From contig NZ_JACGXA010000001.1 in the NCBI RefSeq assembly GCF_014138045.1, positions 2,837,001 through 2,901,000 on the forward strand: DNA of 64,000 bases. Reading direction: 5' to 3'. Under the pieces are notes generated by a model. That model saw only the letters and a program-made list of their open reading frames with translations. It searched no databases and had not been told where the DNA came from. This document shows positions 17,900 through 27,760 of the stretch, one piece after another. This DNA is from Nocardioides ginsengisegetis (lineage in GTDB: Bacteria; Actinomycetota; Actinomycetes; Propionibacteriales; Nocardioidaceae). How positions within the stretch are numbered: position 1 is the first letter of the stretch; each line of letters begins with the position of its first letter. The position numbers and the translations under genes are program-made.

Positions 17900-18375
17900 C
17901 CAAGCGACTGACCCACGACCTGACCTACGACGCCCCGCTGGCCGACGTGGCCGCGATGCTGGTCGACCCCGCCTTCCGCGAGGAGGTCTGCGCCTACCAG
18001 GGCGTGGTCCGGTCGAACGTCACCGTGCACCCCAACGGCGCCGGCACCGAGGTCGTCATCGACCAGGTCCAGGCCGCCCAGGGCATCCCGTCGTTCGCGA
18101 AGAAGTTCGTCGGCGACGAGATCAACATCGTCCAGAGCGAGAGCTGGGCCGGCGACGAGGCGCGGATCCACGTGACGATCCCGGGCAAGCCCGGCGAGAT
18201 GAGCGGCACCGCCACGCTGCGCGAGTCGGGCGGGCGCACGACCGAGACGGTGAGCCTGGACATCAAGGTCAACATCCCGCTCGTGGGCGGCAAGATCGAG
18301 GGCCTGATCTCCGACCTGCTGCTCAAGGCGCTCAGGGCCGAGAACAAGGTCGGGAACGACTACCTGTCGCGCTGA
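17896..18375 (+). CDS. DUF2505 family protein (second of a tandem pair)
   Basis: 159 residues, a clear paralogue of the preceding gene (MTKRLTHDLTYDAPLADVAA, VDPAFREEVCAYQG, VNIPLVGGKIEGL). The ATGA overlap at 17896-17899 shows translational coupling, so the two may act together, perhaps as a heterodimer (inference). The 3' end overlaps the convergent small membrane-protein gene by 16 bases. Confidence 0.88.
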   Translation: MTKRLTHDLTYDAPLADVAAMLVDPAFREEVCAYQGVVRSNVTVHPNGAGTEVVIDQVQAAQGIPSFAKKFVGDEINIVQSESWAGDEARIHVTIPGKPGEMSGTATLRESGGRTTETVSLDIKVNIPLVGGKIEGLISDLLLKALRAENKVGNDYLSR

Positions 18376-18554
18376 CCCTCCGCCCGGGCCTCCTGCTCGC
18401 CCGCCTCGCGCGCATCCTGCCTGCGACGTACGGCGACCACAGCCCCGAGCACCACGAAGGGACCGAACGCGAGGGCGAGGGTCAACGCCTTCTCGTGCGG
18501 GTGCAGCGCGCCCATGTGGAGGGCCGTCACGAGGGTGATCAGGAGGTCGTTCAT
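18360..18554 (-). CDS. Small single-pass membrane protein
   Basis: 64 residues: a hydrophobic start (MNDLLITLVTALHMGALHPH), a membrane segment ALTLALAFGPFVVLGAVVAV (about residues 25-44), and a charged tail rich in Arg, Glu and Gln. No family is recognised. Composition and hydrophobic layout look real, but support is limited to this; it overlaps the end of the DUF2505 gene on the other strand. Confidence 0.55.
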   Translation of the reverse strand: MNDLLITLVTALHMGALHPHEKALTLALAFGPFVVLGAVVAVRRRQDAREAGEQEARAEGQRDR

Positions 18555-18688
18555 CGCGCCCCCAGTCTGCCCGACGGGCTCCCGGTCCAGACCGCCGCGG
18601 GTGCCCGCGTGACGCCGCTCACGGTCGCTCGTTCAGGCGATCGGACCCGGCAATTCGGACCGGGTCACGACTCGGAAGGTCCACCACC

Positions 18689-18838
18689 ATGAAGCGCATC
18701 GCCGCCCTCGTCGTCCTCACCGCTGCCGCCTCCCTGGTCAGCCTCGCGCCGGCCCAGGCCGACCCGAGCGTCTGCTTCACCTACAACATCAGCGTCAACG
18801 GACAGGGCCAGGCCGGCACCCAGTGCCTCCCCGCCTGA
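18689..18838 (+). CDS. Very small secreted peptide with two cysteines
   Basis: 49 residues. The first 24 form a classic signal peptide (MKRIAALVVLTAAASLVSLA then PAQA) with a cleavage site before Asp25. The predicted mature peptide is about 25 residues, starts DPSVCFTYN, contains NGQGQAG, ends TQCLPA, and has exactly two Cys that could form one disulfide. A GGAAGG sequence lies about nine bases before the ATG, and a 16-base-pair terminator follows the stop, so it looks like a monocistronic gene. No family recognised. Confidence 0.7.
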   Translation: MKRIAALVVLTAAASLVSLAPAQADPSVCFTYNISVNGQGQAGTQCLPA

Positions 18839-18853
18839 CCTGACCACCCACGT

Positions 18854-18888
18854 CACAGGGCCCGGACCGACTCGGTCCGGGCCCTGTG
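18854..18888 (+). terminator. Strong hairpin terminator after the small secreted peptide
   Basis: A perfect 16-base-pair stem, CACAGGGCCCGGACCG (18854-18869) with CGGTCCGGGCCCTGTG (18873-18888), and a three-base loop. It has no T tract, as is common in high-GC actinobacteria. Confidence 0.8.
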
Positions 18889-18982
18889 CGCTTCCTCACC
18901 GCCCGAGCAGGAACAGCCGGGGGGACGCAGGAGGTTCTTACAAGGTTCAACGAACTGCCCCCGTCCCACGAGGAGAACCCGC

Positions 18983-20053
18983 ATGGCTGACCTGTTCGAA
19001 GACCTCCAGACCCCCGCCTGGCGCCTGCGCAACCGCCTCGTCATGGCTCCCCTGACCCGCAACCGGGCCGACGCGGGCGGCGTGCCCGGCGACCTCGCGG
19101 TCGAGTACTACGGCCAGCGCGCCACCGCCGGCCTGATCGTCACCGAGGGCACGCAGCCCTCCGCCGTCGGCCAGGGCTACCCCAACACTCCCGGCCTGCA
19201 CTCCGCCGAGCAGGTCGCCGGCTGGAGCCGCGTCGCCGAGGCCGTGCACGACCGCGGTGGGCGCATCGTGGCCCAGCTGATGCACGCCGGCCGCGTCTCG
19301 CACCCCGACAACACCGGCGGCCTGGGCAGCATCGCCCCGAGCGCGCTCGCCGCACCCGGTGAGATGTTCACCCCCACCGGACCGAAGCCGCACCCGGTCC
19401 CCCGCGCCTTGGAGACCGACGAGATCGCCGGCGTCGTCGAGGAGTTCGTGCAGGCCGCGCGCAACGCGGTCGAGGCCGGTCTCGACGGTGTCGAGGTGCA
19501 CGCCGCCAACGGCTACCTGATCCACCAGTTCCTCGCGCCCGGCTCCAACGAGCGGACCGACCAGTACGGCGGCTCGCCCGAGGGCCGTGCCCGCTTCGCC
19601 ATCGAGGTGACCCGCGCGGTCGCCGAGGCGATCGGCCCGGACCGCGTCGGTATCCGGATCTCCCCCGCGCACAACATCCAGGGCGCCACCGAGGAGGACC
19701 CCGCCGACGTCGAGGCGACGTACGGCGCCCTCGTCGAGGCCATCGCGCCGCTCGGCCTGGCCTACCTCAGCGTGCTCGCCGACCCGCGCCAGGACCTGGT
19801 GCAGCGGCTGCGCAAGGACTTCGGCGGCGTCTTCGTCGTCAACGACGGCTTCGGCAGCATCACCACGCGCGAGGACGCCCAGGCGATCCTCGATGACGAC
19901 CTCGGCGACGCCGTGGCCGTGGGCCGGCTGTTCCTGGCCAACCCCGACCTGCCGCGTCGCTGGGAGACCGGCGCCGAGCTGAACGAGCCCAACCCGGCCA
20001 CGTTCTACGGCGGCGGCGCCGAGGGCTACACGGACTACCCGACCCTCGACTGA
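18983..20053 (+). CDS. Old yellow enzyme family ene-reductase (alkene reductase)
   Basis: 356 residues. The FMN-binding TIM barrel of the NemA/OYE family is recognisable from APLTRNRADAGGVP, GLIVTEGTQPS, and HAANGYLIHQFLAPGSN followed by ERTDQYGGSPEGRARF. Members reduce activated C=C bonds or nitro-esters with NAD(P)H. An excellent ribosome binding site, AGGAGAA (18971-18977), precedes the ATG. The gene stands alone between two hairpin terminators. The physiological substrate is unknown. Confidence 0.93.
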   Translation: MADLFEDLQTPAWRLRNRLVMAPLTRNRADAGGVPGDLAVEYYGQRATAGLIVTEGTQPSAVGQGYPNTPGLHSAEQVAGWSRVAEAVHDRGGRIVAQLMHAGRVSHPDNTGGLGSIAPSALAAPGEMFTPTGPKPHPVPRALETDEIAGVVEEFVQAARNAVEAGLDGVEVHAANGYLIHQFLAPGSNERTDQYGGSPEGRARFAIEVTRAVAEAIGPDRVGIRISPAHNIQGATEEDPADVEATYGALVEAIAPLGLAYLSVLADPRQDLVQRLRKDFGGVFVVNDGFGSITTREDAQAILDDDLGDAVAVGRLFLANPDLPRRWETGAELNEPNPATFYGGGAEGYTDYPTLD

Positions 20054-20066
20054 GCTCGCACGACAC

Positions 20067-20106
20067 GACGAAGCCCCCACCGGCACAGCCGGCGGGGGCT
20101 TCGTCG
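20067..20106 (+). terminator. Hairpin terminator after the ene-reductase gene
   Basis: Arms CGACGAAGCCCCC (20067-20079) and GGGGGCTTCGTCG (20094-20106) pair perfectly, with a further inner CCGGC/GCCGG stem. An exact 40-base duplicate lies 252 bases away at 20320-20359. Confidence 0.8.
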
Positions 20107-20157
20107 TCCAGACGGGGTCGGCTGGCGGGCGCCGCGTAGCCGCGAACGTCGGAACCA

Positions 20158-20233
20158 CCGGTTAACCGGCGATTCCGCCAGCGAGAGTGCGCAGGATCAT
20201 CACCGGGCGCCCCGAAATGATGATGCTGCGCAC
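20158..20233. repeat. Palindromes in the ene-reductase/pruA convergent gap
   Basis: The 319-base gap between the stops of the ene-reductase and pruA genes holds no credible gene. It contains a perfect 12-base palindrome CCGGTTAACCGG (20158-20169) and an inverted repeat with 16-base arms at 20187-20202 (GTGCGCAGGATCATCA) and 20218-20233, matching at 15 of 16 positions. A 25-base block at 20262-20286 also occurs at 11429-11453. Confidence 0.6.
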
Positions 20234-20319
20234 ACAGCAGCCCAGTTCCCCGTCCAGGGGCGCCACGCGCGCGGGCGCCACAGTCAGCCTCAGGAAGTTG
20301 CCCCGACTCGACGAGCAGA

Positions 20320-20359
20320 ACGAAGCCCCCACCGGCACAGCCGGCGGGGGCTTCGTCGT
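20320..20359 (-). terminator. Hairpin terminator after pruA (exact copy of 20068-20107)
   Basis: Same stem as the ene-reductase terminator, located 14 bases beyond the pruA stop on the minus strand. All 40 bases are identical to 20068-20107, which points to a recent duplication or gene conversion. Confidence 0.78.
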
Positions 20360-20372
20360 ACGTCAGGAACGC

Positions 20373-22013
<1,641 letters not shown>

Positions 22014-22052
22014 AGCGACCTCACGGGGGCAACGCCGAGTCGAGGAAAGGGG

Positions 22053-22466
22053 CTACAGCAGGTCGCGGATCTCCTGGGTGGCGAACCACGCGAGCTCGGC
22101 GTCCTCGTCGGGACCCTCCGGTCCCCAGTCGCTCGTGTCGACGTGGGCGGAGGCGACGTTCTTCCACGGCACGTCCGCCGCGACGTCGACCAGCGTCGGG
22201 TCGTCGCCGGGCACGGGCACCACCGACGGCACGTCGGCGGCGAGCACGAAACGCCGCGGCAGGTCACCGCTCCCCCGCAGCCCGGCCGAGGTGCCGCCGG
22301 CGGCCATCAGCGCGGCGTACTCCCAGCCCTCGTCGTCGCCCTCGGGCCACTCGGCGCGCAGCGCGTCGGTGACGGCGTGCGCGCGCAGCGGCCCGTCGAG
22401 ACGGCCGTCGGCGACCAGCGCCGCGAGCGAGGTCGAGGTCAGGGGCACGTAGACGCGGACGCTCAT
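22053..22466 (-). CDS. Hypothetical protein, DUF6912-like
   Basis: 137 residues starting MSVRVYVPLTSTSLAALVAD, which resembles a small actinobacterial family of unknown function (DUF6912). It is acidic, without signal peptide or membrane segment. The ATG overlaps the stop of the WS/DGAT gene by four bases, and pruA starts 39 bases downstream, so all three may be co-transcribed. No function can be assigned. Confidence 0.8.
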   Translation of the reverse strand: MSVRVYVPLTSTSLAALVADGRLDGPLRAHAVTDALRAEWPEGDDEGWEYAALMAAGGTSAGLRGSGDLPRRFVLAADVPSVVPVPGDDPTLVDVAADVPWKNVASAHVDTSDWGPEGPDEDAELAWFATQEIRDLL

Positions 22467-23920
22467 GGGGCCGGGGTCGCCTTCCTGGGGGCCTTCTTCT
22501 TCCGGCCGCGCGGGACCCGCGGGCGTGCGCCGGTCGCCGTGTCGAGCAGCTCGTCCAGCGCCTCACGCAGGCAGGTCGCCAGGAGCTCCGCGTCGGGCAG
22601 CAGGTCCCGGTCGGCGGTGAGTCCGTAGTAGACGCCGCCGTCGTACGACGTCACCCCGATCGCCAGCGGGTGCCCGGGCAGCAGCGGGTGGACGGGGTAG
22701 GTCGCGACCATGCGTGCGCCTGCGGCGTAGAGCGGCGACTGCGGGCCGGGCACGTTGGTGACGCTGAGCTGGTAGCCGCGGCGCAGCTCGGCCGCCGCCA
22801 CCCTGGCCCCGATCGCGTGGAACGTCGTCGGCGCGAAGCCGGCGATGCCCGCGAGCCGGTTGGCGGCGACGGCGCGGCCGGTGTCCTTGTGGGCCTGGAA
22901 GGAGTAGGACACCTGGTGGAGGCGGACCACCGGGCTGGACTCCCCGATGGGCAGGTCCACGAAGTGCGCGGCGATCTGGCTGCCGAGAGACGTTGCCTCG
23001 AGCTCCTGGTCGATCACCGAGATCGGCACCACGGCGTGCACCTGGCGCATGCCGTGCATCGACTCGCTGCGGGTCATCAGCCAGCTGCGGAGCGCCCCGG
23101 TGATGGTGGCCAGGATGACGTCGTTCACCGTGCCGCCGTGGGCGTTGCGGACGGTGCGGTAGTCGGCCAGCTCGGTGCGGACGGCGACCACGCGGCGCTG
23201 CAGCGACAGCGGCCCGGTCACCGGGTAGGGGCGCGACGGGCGCCGGCCGGTCAGGGCGTTGACCACGCCGCTCGCCCGCTGCGCCGCGGCGTCGGTGCCG
23301 CGCAGCACGGCACCGGTCCGGCTGCGGATCGTGGCCGCGACGGTGCGCGGCTGGGTCAGCGAGTCGCGCACGGCATCGGCGAGCAGTCCGCCCTGGGTGA
23401 CGCGCGGGCCGGGCCGCCACTCGTCGCCCCCGAGCTCCTTGGGGGTCTCCCCGACGTCGAGCAGGACCTGGCCGAGGTCGACGGTGTCGACGCCGTCGAC
23501 CAGGACCTCGTGGGACTTCGACAGCAGCGCGACCTGGCCGCCCTCGAGGCCCTCGACGAAGTACATCTCCCACAGCGGCCGGGACCGGTCAAGGGGCCGC
23601 GACACGATCCGGCCGACCAGCTCGAGCAGCTGCTCGAGGGTGCCCGGGCGCGGCAGCGCGGAGCGGCGTACGTGGTAGCCGAGGTCGAAGTTCTCGTCGT
23701 CGACCCAGACCGGGTTGGCCAGTCGTCCGGGGATCGACTGGATCCGCTGGCGGTAGCGCGGCACGAAGGAGATGCGGTCCCGGATCAGCTCCACGAGCCG
23801 GTCGTGGTCGAAGCCCGAGTCGCCCGGGTCGAAGATCTCGACCGTGGCGTTGTGCATCGGCGTCGCGGCGGACTCTGCCGCCAGCAACGCCAGGTCGCGC
23901 GGCCGGAGCCGCTCGGTCAT
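22463..23920 (-). CDS. WS/DGAT-like wax ester synthase/diacylglycerol acyltransferase with altered active-site motif
   Basis: 485 residues. The start MTERLRPRDLALLAAESAAT, followed by PMHNATVEIF, is characteristic of actinobacterial WS/DGAT proteins, which acylate diacylglycerol or fatty alcohols to make storage lipids. The family motif HHxxxDG appears here as HEVLVDG (H137, E138, D142, G143): the second His, which acts as base in this superfamily, is Glu. The later conserved NDVILA and SVTNVPGPQSPLY segments are intact. GGAAAGG eight bases before the ATG supports the start. The C-terminus is a basic lysine/arginine/proline tail. Confidence 0.9.
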   Translation of the reverse strand: MTERLRPRDLALLAAESAATPMHNATVEIFDPGDSGFDHDRLVELIRDRISFVPRYRQRIQSIPGRLANPVWVDDENFDLGYHVRRSALPRPGTLEQLLELVGRIVSRPLDRSRPLWEMYFVEGLEGGQVALLSKSHEVLVDGVDTVDLGQVLLDVGETPKELGGDEWRPGPRVTQGGLLADAVRDSLTQPRTVAATIRSRTGAVLRGTDAAAQRASGVVNALTGRRPSRPYPVTGPLSLQRRVVAVRTELADYRTVRNAHGGTVNDVILATITGALRSWLMTRSESMHGMRQVHAVVPISVIDQELEATSLGSQIAAHFVDLPIGESSPVVRLHQVSYSFQAHKDTGRAVAANRLAGIAGFAPTTFHAIGARVAAAELRRGYQLSVTNVPGPQSPLYAAGARMVATYPVHPLLPGHPLAIGVTSYDGGVYYGLTADRDLLPDAELLATCLREALDELLDTATGARPRVPRGRKKKAPRKATPAP

Positions 23921-24080
23921 CTGGAAGCCCTTTCCTCGGTGCGCGTCGGCGTCTCGCCGGGGTCCCCGGCGTGACGGCTTGCTCAACGTGGGATTCTGGC
24001 AGAGGTGACGCCCCGAGCGGGCTCCAGTCCCACGTGCAGCCGCGTGCCGTCGAGCACGTCCCGACCCTGTTAGGAACCCG

Positions 24081-24437
24081 ATGCGCCGGATCCTCGCCAC
24101 CGTGGCGGTCCTCCTCGCCCTGCCCGTCCTCGTCTCCTGCGGCGGGGGCGACTCCTCGTCGGGCGACGCCCCGACGAAGACGATCGAGGTCACCATCAAC
24201 GGCGACTCGGTGACGCCCAACGGCGACCGCATCGTGATCGACCACGGCCAGACGGTCGAGCTGGTCGTCAAGGCCGACAAGCCGGGCGAGATCCACGTGC
24301 ACTCGACGCCGGAGCAGGAGTTCGAGTACGGCGCCGGCACCACCACCCTGACCGTGAAGAACCTCGACAAGCCCGGCATCGTCGACATCGAGTCGCACTC
24401 GCTGGAGAAGACGATCGTCCAGCTCGAGATCCGCTGA
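24081..24437 (+). CDS. Lipoprotein with cupredoxin-like domain
   Basis: 118 residues. A lipobox (LVSC, Cys at about residue 20) directs lipid attachment and membrane anchoring. After a Gly/Ser-rich spacer, a beta-rich domain (TIEVTINGDSVTPNGDRIVI, then HGQTVELVVKADKPGEIHVH) resembles a cupredoxin fold, with His residues that might bind copper (inference). Its stop is one base from the GTG of the next membrane protein, so they are translationally linked. Confidence 0.85.
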   Translation: MRRILATVAVLLALPVLVSCGGGDSSSGDAPTKTIEVTINGDSVTPNGDRIVIDHGQTVELVVKADKPGEIHVHSTPEQEFEYGAGTTTLTVKNLDKPGIVDIESHSLEKTIVQLEIR

Positions 24438-24438
24438 C

Positions 24439-25788
24439 GTGCCGTCCGGGGTGTTCGCCTCCCACGCGGACAAGCTGACCTTCGCCCACGGCATCGGCGG
24501 GGCCAAGGACCTGCCGGTCTCGCCCGAGCTGGCCATCGCCGGCGCGGTCGCCGCGCTCACCGTCTCGTTCACCGTCCTCGCGGTCGCCTGGCGCAACCCG
24601 CGCTACGACGAGGCGACGAGCGGCCGTCCGGCGCCGTCGTGGCTGTCGGCCGTCGTGGACTCCGCCGCCTGGCGCGTCGGCCTGCGGGTGCTGGGCTTCG
24701 TGGTCTTCCTCTACGCCGCGATGGCGGCCGTCCTCGGCAAGGACCTCCTCACCAACCCGTTCTTCGGCATGTACTACGTCTGGTGGTGGGTCGGGCTGGT
24801 CCCGGCGTCCTTCCTCCTCGGCCCGGTCTGGAAGGCGATCAGCCCGGTTCGCACGATCAACCTGGCCTTCGCCCGGCTCTCGGGCAGCGACCCCGACGAG
24901 GGCGTCTTCACCTACCCCGAACGGCTCGGCCACTGGCCCGCCGCGGTCGGCCTCTTCGCCTTCGTGTGGATGGAGCTGGTCTACCCCTTCAGCACCGAGC
25001 TCGGCCCGGTGCGGCTGTGGAGCGCCGTCTACGTGGCGGTCATGCTCATCGGCGGTGCACTGTTCGGCTCGACCTTCTACGAGCGGGCGGACCCCTTCGA
25101 GGTCTACTCCTCGCTGGTCGGGAAGATGTCGGTCTTCGGGCGGCGCGGGCAGCAGCTGGTGCTGCGCAGCCCGCTGGCCAACCTCGACACCGTGGTCGTC
25201 CGGCCGGGCCTCGTCGCGGTCGTGGCGGTGCTCTTCGGCAGCACGGCCTTCGACTCGTTCAAGGACTCCTCGCCGTGGGTCCGCTTCGTTCAGTCGACCG
25301 ACCAGTCGACGTACCTGTTGAACAACCTGGCCCTGCTGGTGTTCTGCGTGGGGGTCGGGCTCGTCTTCTCGCTCGGCTGCGTGCTCACCGGGATCGGCGA
25401 CGACCTGCGGCACCGCGAGCTGCCCAACCGGTTCGCCCACTCGGTGGTGCCGATCGTGGTCGGCTACGTCGTGGCGCACTACCTGACCTACCTCGTCGAG
25501 GTCGGCCAGCAGACGCTGATCCAGGCGAGCGACCCGTTCAGCGACGGCAGCAACTACCTCGGCACCGCCGACCTCACCGTCAACTACGGGCTGTCCTACC
25601 ACCCGACGTTCCTGGCCACCACGAAGGTGCTGGCCGTCGTGCTGGGCCACGTGCTGGGCGTCGTCGCGGCCCACGACCGCGCCGTGCGGGTGCTGCCCAA
25701 GCGGCACCAGCTGACCGGTCAGCTGCCGCTGCTGGTGGCGATGGTGGCCTTCACCGTCGGAGGGCTCTACCTGCTGTTCGCGGCCTGA
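24439..25788 (+). CDS. Polytopic membrane protein of unknown function (fenitrothion-hydrolase-like family)
   Basis: 449 residues from a GTG. About nine to ten hydrophobic segments span the protein, with FAHGIGGAKDLPV near the N-terminus. Similar actinobacterial proteins are sometimes labelled fenitrothion hydrolase, a name I regard as weakly founded. It is coupled to the upstream cupredoxin-like lipoprotein, so the pair may handle a metal or redox cofactor at the membrane (inference). The last 38 bases overlap the convergent CpaE-like gene. Confidence 0.8.
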   Translation: MPSGVFASHADKLTFAHGIGGAKDLPVSPELAIAGAVAALTVSFTVLAVAWRNPRYDEATSGRPAPSWLSAVVDSAAWRVGLRVLGFVVFLYAAMAAVLGKDLLTNPFFGMYYVWWWVGLVPASFLLGPVWKAISPVRTINLAFARLSGSDPDEGVFTYPERLGHWPAAVGLFAFVWMELVYPFSTELGPVRLWSAVYVAVMLIGGALFGSTFYERADPFEVYSSLVGKMSVFGRRGQQLVLRSPLANLDTVVVRPGLVAVVAVLFGSTAFDSFKDSSPWVRFVQSTDQSTYLLNNLALLVFCVGVGLVFSLGCVLTGIGDDLRHRELPNRFAHSVVPIVVGYVVAHYLTYLVEVGQQTLIQASDPFSDGSNYLGTADLTVNYGLSYHPTFLATTKVLAVVLGHVLGVVAAHDRAVRVLPKRHQLTGQLPLLVAMVAFTVGGLYLLFAA

Positions 25789-27007
25789 CGGCCCCGGCTC
25801 CGGCCGGGACCCCGAGCACGGCGTCGACGACGCCCGCGACCGCGCGGGCCAGTGGGGAGTCACCGACCTCGGCGAGGGTCCGGCCCGCGACGAGCGCGCG
25901 GTCGGCGGTGGCGCGGTCCTCCGGGAGGAAGTGCAGGGCGGCCGAGCGGGTGAAGCCGGAGACCATCCCGGCGATGTCCTTCTGCGACCAGCCGAGGCTG
26001 GCCCGCATCCGGTTGACCACGACGTGGGGTGTCGCGTCGGTCAGCTCGCGGAGCTCGACGAGGCCGCGGGCCAGACGAGAGAGCCCGACCGGGTCGGCGT
26101 TGCCGACGACCAGCACCTCGTCCGCGACGGCCAGCGCACCCAGCGTCATCTGGTTGCGGCCCGGGCGGGAGCCGAACTCCGAGGCCGGGTCGTCCTCGAG
26201 GCTGAAGCCGGTGTCCACGACGACCTGGCCGTGGTCGCGGGCCACCTCGAGGAGGTGCTCGACCGCGCCGGCCCGGACCTCGACCCAGCGGTCGGGACGG
26301 GGCAGGCCGGTGACCACGCTCAGGTGGGCGTCGAGCCCGCGCTGGACGGAGGCGAACCGCTCCGCCAGCTGACCCGCCGTGGCGAGCCGGGCGGCCGAGA
26401 GCAGACCGGAGACCTCGTCGAGGATGCCGAGCGCCTGCGCGACGGAGCCGCCCCAGGGATCGGCGTCGACCAGCACGGTGCGCAGCCGCCGCCGGCCGAG
26501 CTCGGACGCGATCGCCGTGGCGAGGGTCGTCCGTCCCGGCGCACCGGCGGGACCCCAGACGGCCAGCACACGGCCCTCGGACGGCACGGCATCGCCGGGG
26601 TCGGGCAGCGGGACGGCCGGCCCGTCGGGGCGGGCCCGGGTCCCGTCGGGGTCCTCGGGCACCGCGGTCACGGCCTCGGGCAGCGCGTCGAGCCGGTCCT
26701 CGGCGACCAGCCAGGGGATGCCGATCCGGGAGGCGCGCAGGCGGCCGGCGTCGTCCACCCCGGCCGGCACGATCGCGACGGGCCGGACGCCGTGCTTGCG
26801 GAGGTGGTCGGTGGCGGCCAGGTCGAGGCCGGGAGCGTCCAGGCCCAGCACGGCGACGTCGGCCTGGCCCGCGGTCGCGGCCGCGAGCAGGTCGGCGACG
26901 TCGACGCAGCGCTTGAGCACCACGATGCCGGGGCTCTCCCCCAGCAGCCGCAGGGCCGGGGACTCCCAGGCGGCACCGGCCGCGACGACGAGCACGACGA
27001 CGGGCAC
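25751..27007 (-). CDS. CpaE/TadZ-like MinD-family ATPase
   Basis: 418 residues. The N-terminal 130 residues look like an atypical receiver-like domain (MPVVVLVVAAGAAW, VAVLGLDAPGLDL), followed by a proline-rich linker and a ParA/MinD ATPase with a deviant Walker A (WGPAGAPGRTTLA) and VLVDADPWGGSVAQ. CpaE/TadZ proteins place Flp/Tad pilus machinery at the pole. No cpaF, tadB, tadC or pilin gene is nearby, so a direct pilus role is uncertain. It starts three bases after the SAF-domain gene. Confidence 0.82.
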   Translation of the reverse strand: MPVVVLVVAAGAAWESPALRLLGESPGIVVLKRCVDVADLLAAATAGQADVAVLGLDAPGLDLAATDHLRKHGVRPVAIVPAGVDDAGRLRASRIGIPWLVAEDRLDALPEAVTAVPEDPDGTRARPDGPAVPLPDPGDAVPSEGRVLAVWGPAGAPGRTTLATAIASELGRRRLRTVLVDADPWGGSVAQALGILDEVSGLLSAARLATAGQLAERFASVQRGLDAHLSVVTGLPRPDRWVEVRAGAVEHLLEVARDHGQVVVDTGFSLEDDPASEFGSRPGRNQMTLGALAVADEVLVVGNADPVGLSRLARGLVELRELTDATPHVVVNRMRASLGWSQKDIAGMVSGFTRSAALHFLPEDRATADRALVAGRTLAEVGDSPLARAVAGVVDAVLGVPAGAGAVRPRTAGRALRR

Positions 27008-27010
27008 GGG

Positions 27011-27673
27011 TCAGCTCCGTCGTACGACGGTGACGACGGGGTCCTCCAGCGAGCCGAGCAGCGCGAAGAACGCCGCGGCGTCCTCCTGCGCGACGGCCAG
27101 CACCAGCTGGCGCTTGCCGGTCGTGCTGAAGCCCTCGTCGACGGGCGGGGCGTCGACGACGGTGACGCCGGACAGCGCGGGTCCATCGTTGGCGTGCCTG
27201 GCCCGGGACGCGGCGGGGACCAACCACACGTCGACCACGGAGCCCGCGTCGACCGACCCGGGCACCTGCTCGGCGTCGACCGCGACCGGCAGCTCCACGG
27301 AGTCGCTCTCCCCGGCCGTGCCGACGGCCGCGCGCGGCAGGAGCTCGCCGGCGCCCACGCCCCGGGTCAGCTCGAGGTCGGCGGGCAGCTCCTCGTCGAC
27401 GGTGAAGTAGCCCGCGAGGTCGGCGTCGTCGACGAACCGGACCCGCGTGGCGACGAGGTCGTCGGCCCGCAGGCGGTCGCCCGCACCCATGTCGGAGGCG
27501 GCCGACCAGACCTGCACGCTGTCGTCGGCGGCGGCCATCAACCTCGACCCGGCGACGACCGAGGCGGCCACGATGACGATGCCGACCCACATGCGCGGGT
27601 CACGCCAGCCGGGCGTGGCCGCGCGGGTGGCGGCGGGCGGTTCCCCGAGATCCCTGGACACGGGAGACATCAT
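27011..27673 (-). CDS. SAF-domain protein, CpaB/RcpC-like
   Basis: 220 residues: one N-terminal membrane segment (MWVGIVIVAASVVAGSRLMA), then a SAF domain (WSAASDMGAGDRLRADDLVA) like that of CpaB/RcpC, the pilus periplasmic subunit, and a C-terminal region similar to the rest of that family. Two adjacent ATGs (27673, 27670) could start it. It precedes the CpaE-like gene by three bases, so the pair acts together. It is divergent from the BldC-like regulator. Confidence 0.8.
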   Translation of the reverse strand: MMSPVSRDLGEPPAATRAATPGWRDPRMWVGIVIVAASVVAGSRLMAAADDSVQVWSAASDMGAGDRLRADDLVATRVRFVDDADLAGYFTVDEELPADLELTRGVGAGELLPRAAVGTAGESDSVELPVAVDAEQVPGSVDAGSVVDVWLVPAASRARHANDGPALSGVTVVDAPPVDEGFSTTGKRQLVLAVAQEDAAAFFALLGSLEDPVVTVVRRS

Positions 27674-27760
27674 GCTCAGCGACGGCCGATCGGAAACCCC
27701 GTCCTCCACAGGCTGGGGTGGGGGCCGCCGCGCCGGGGTCCGGGATGCGACCATGGGCGC

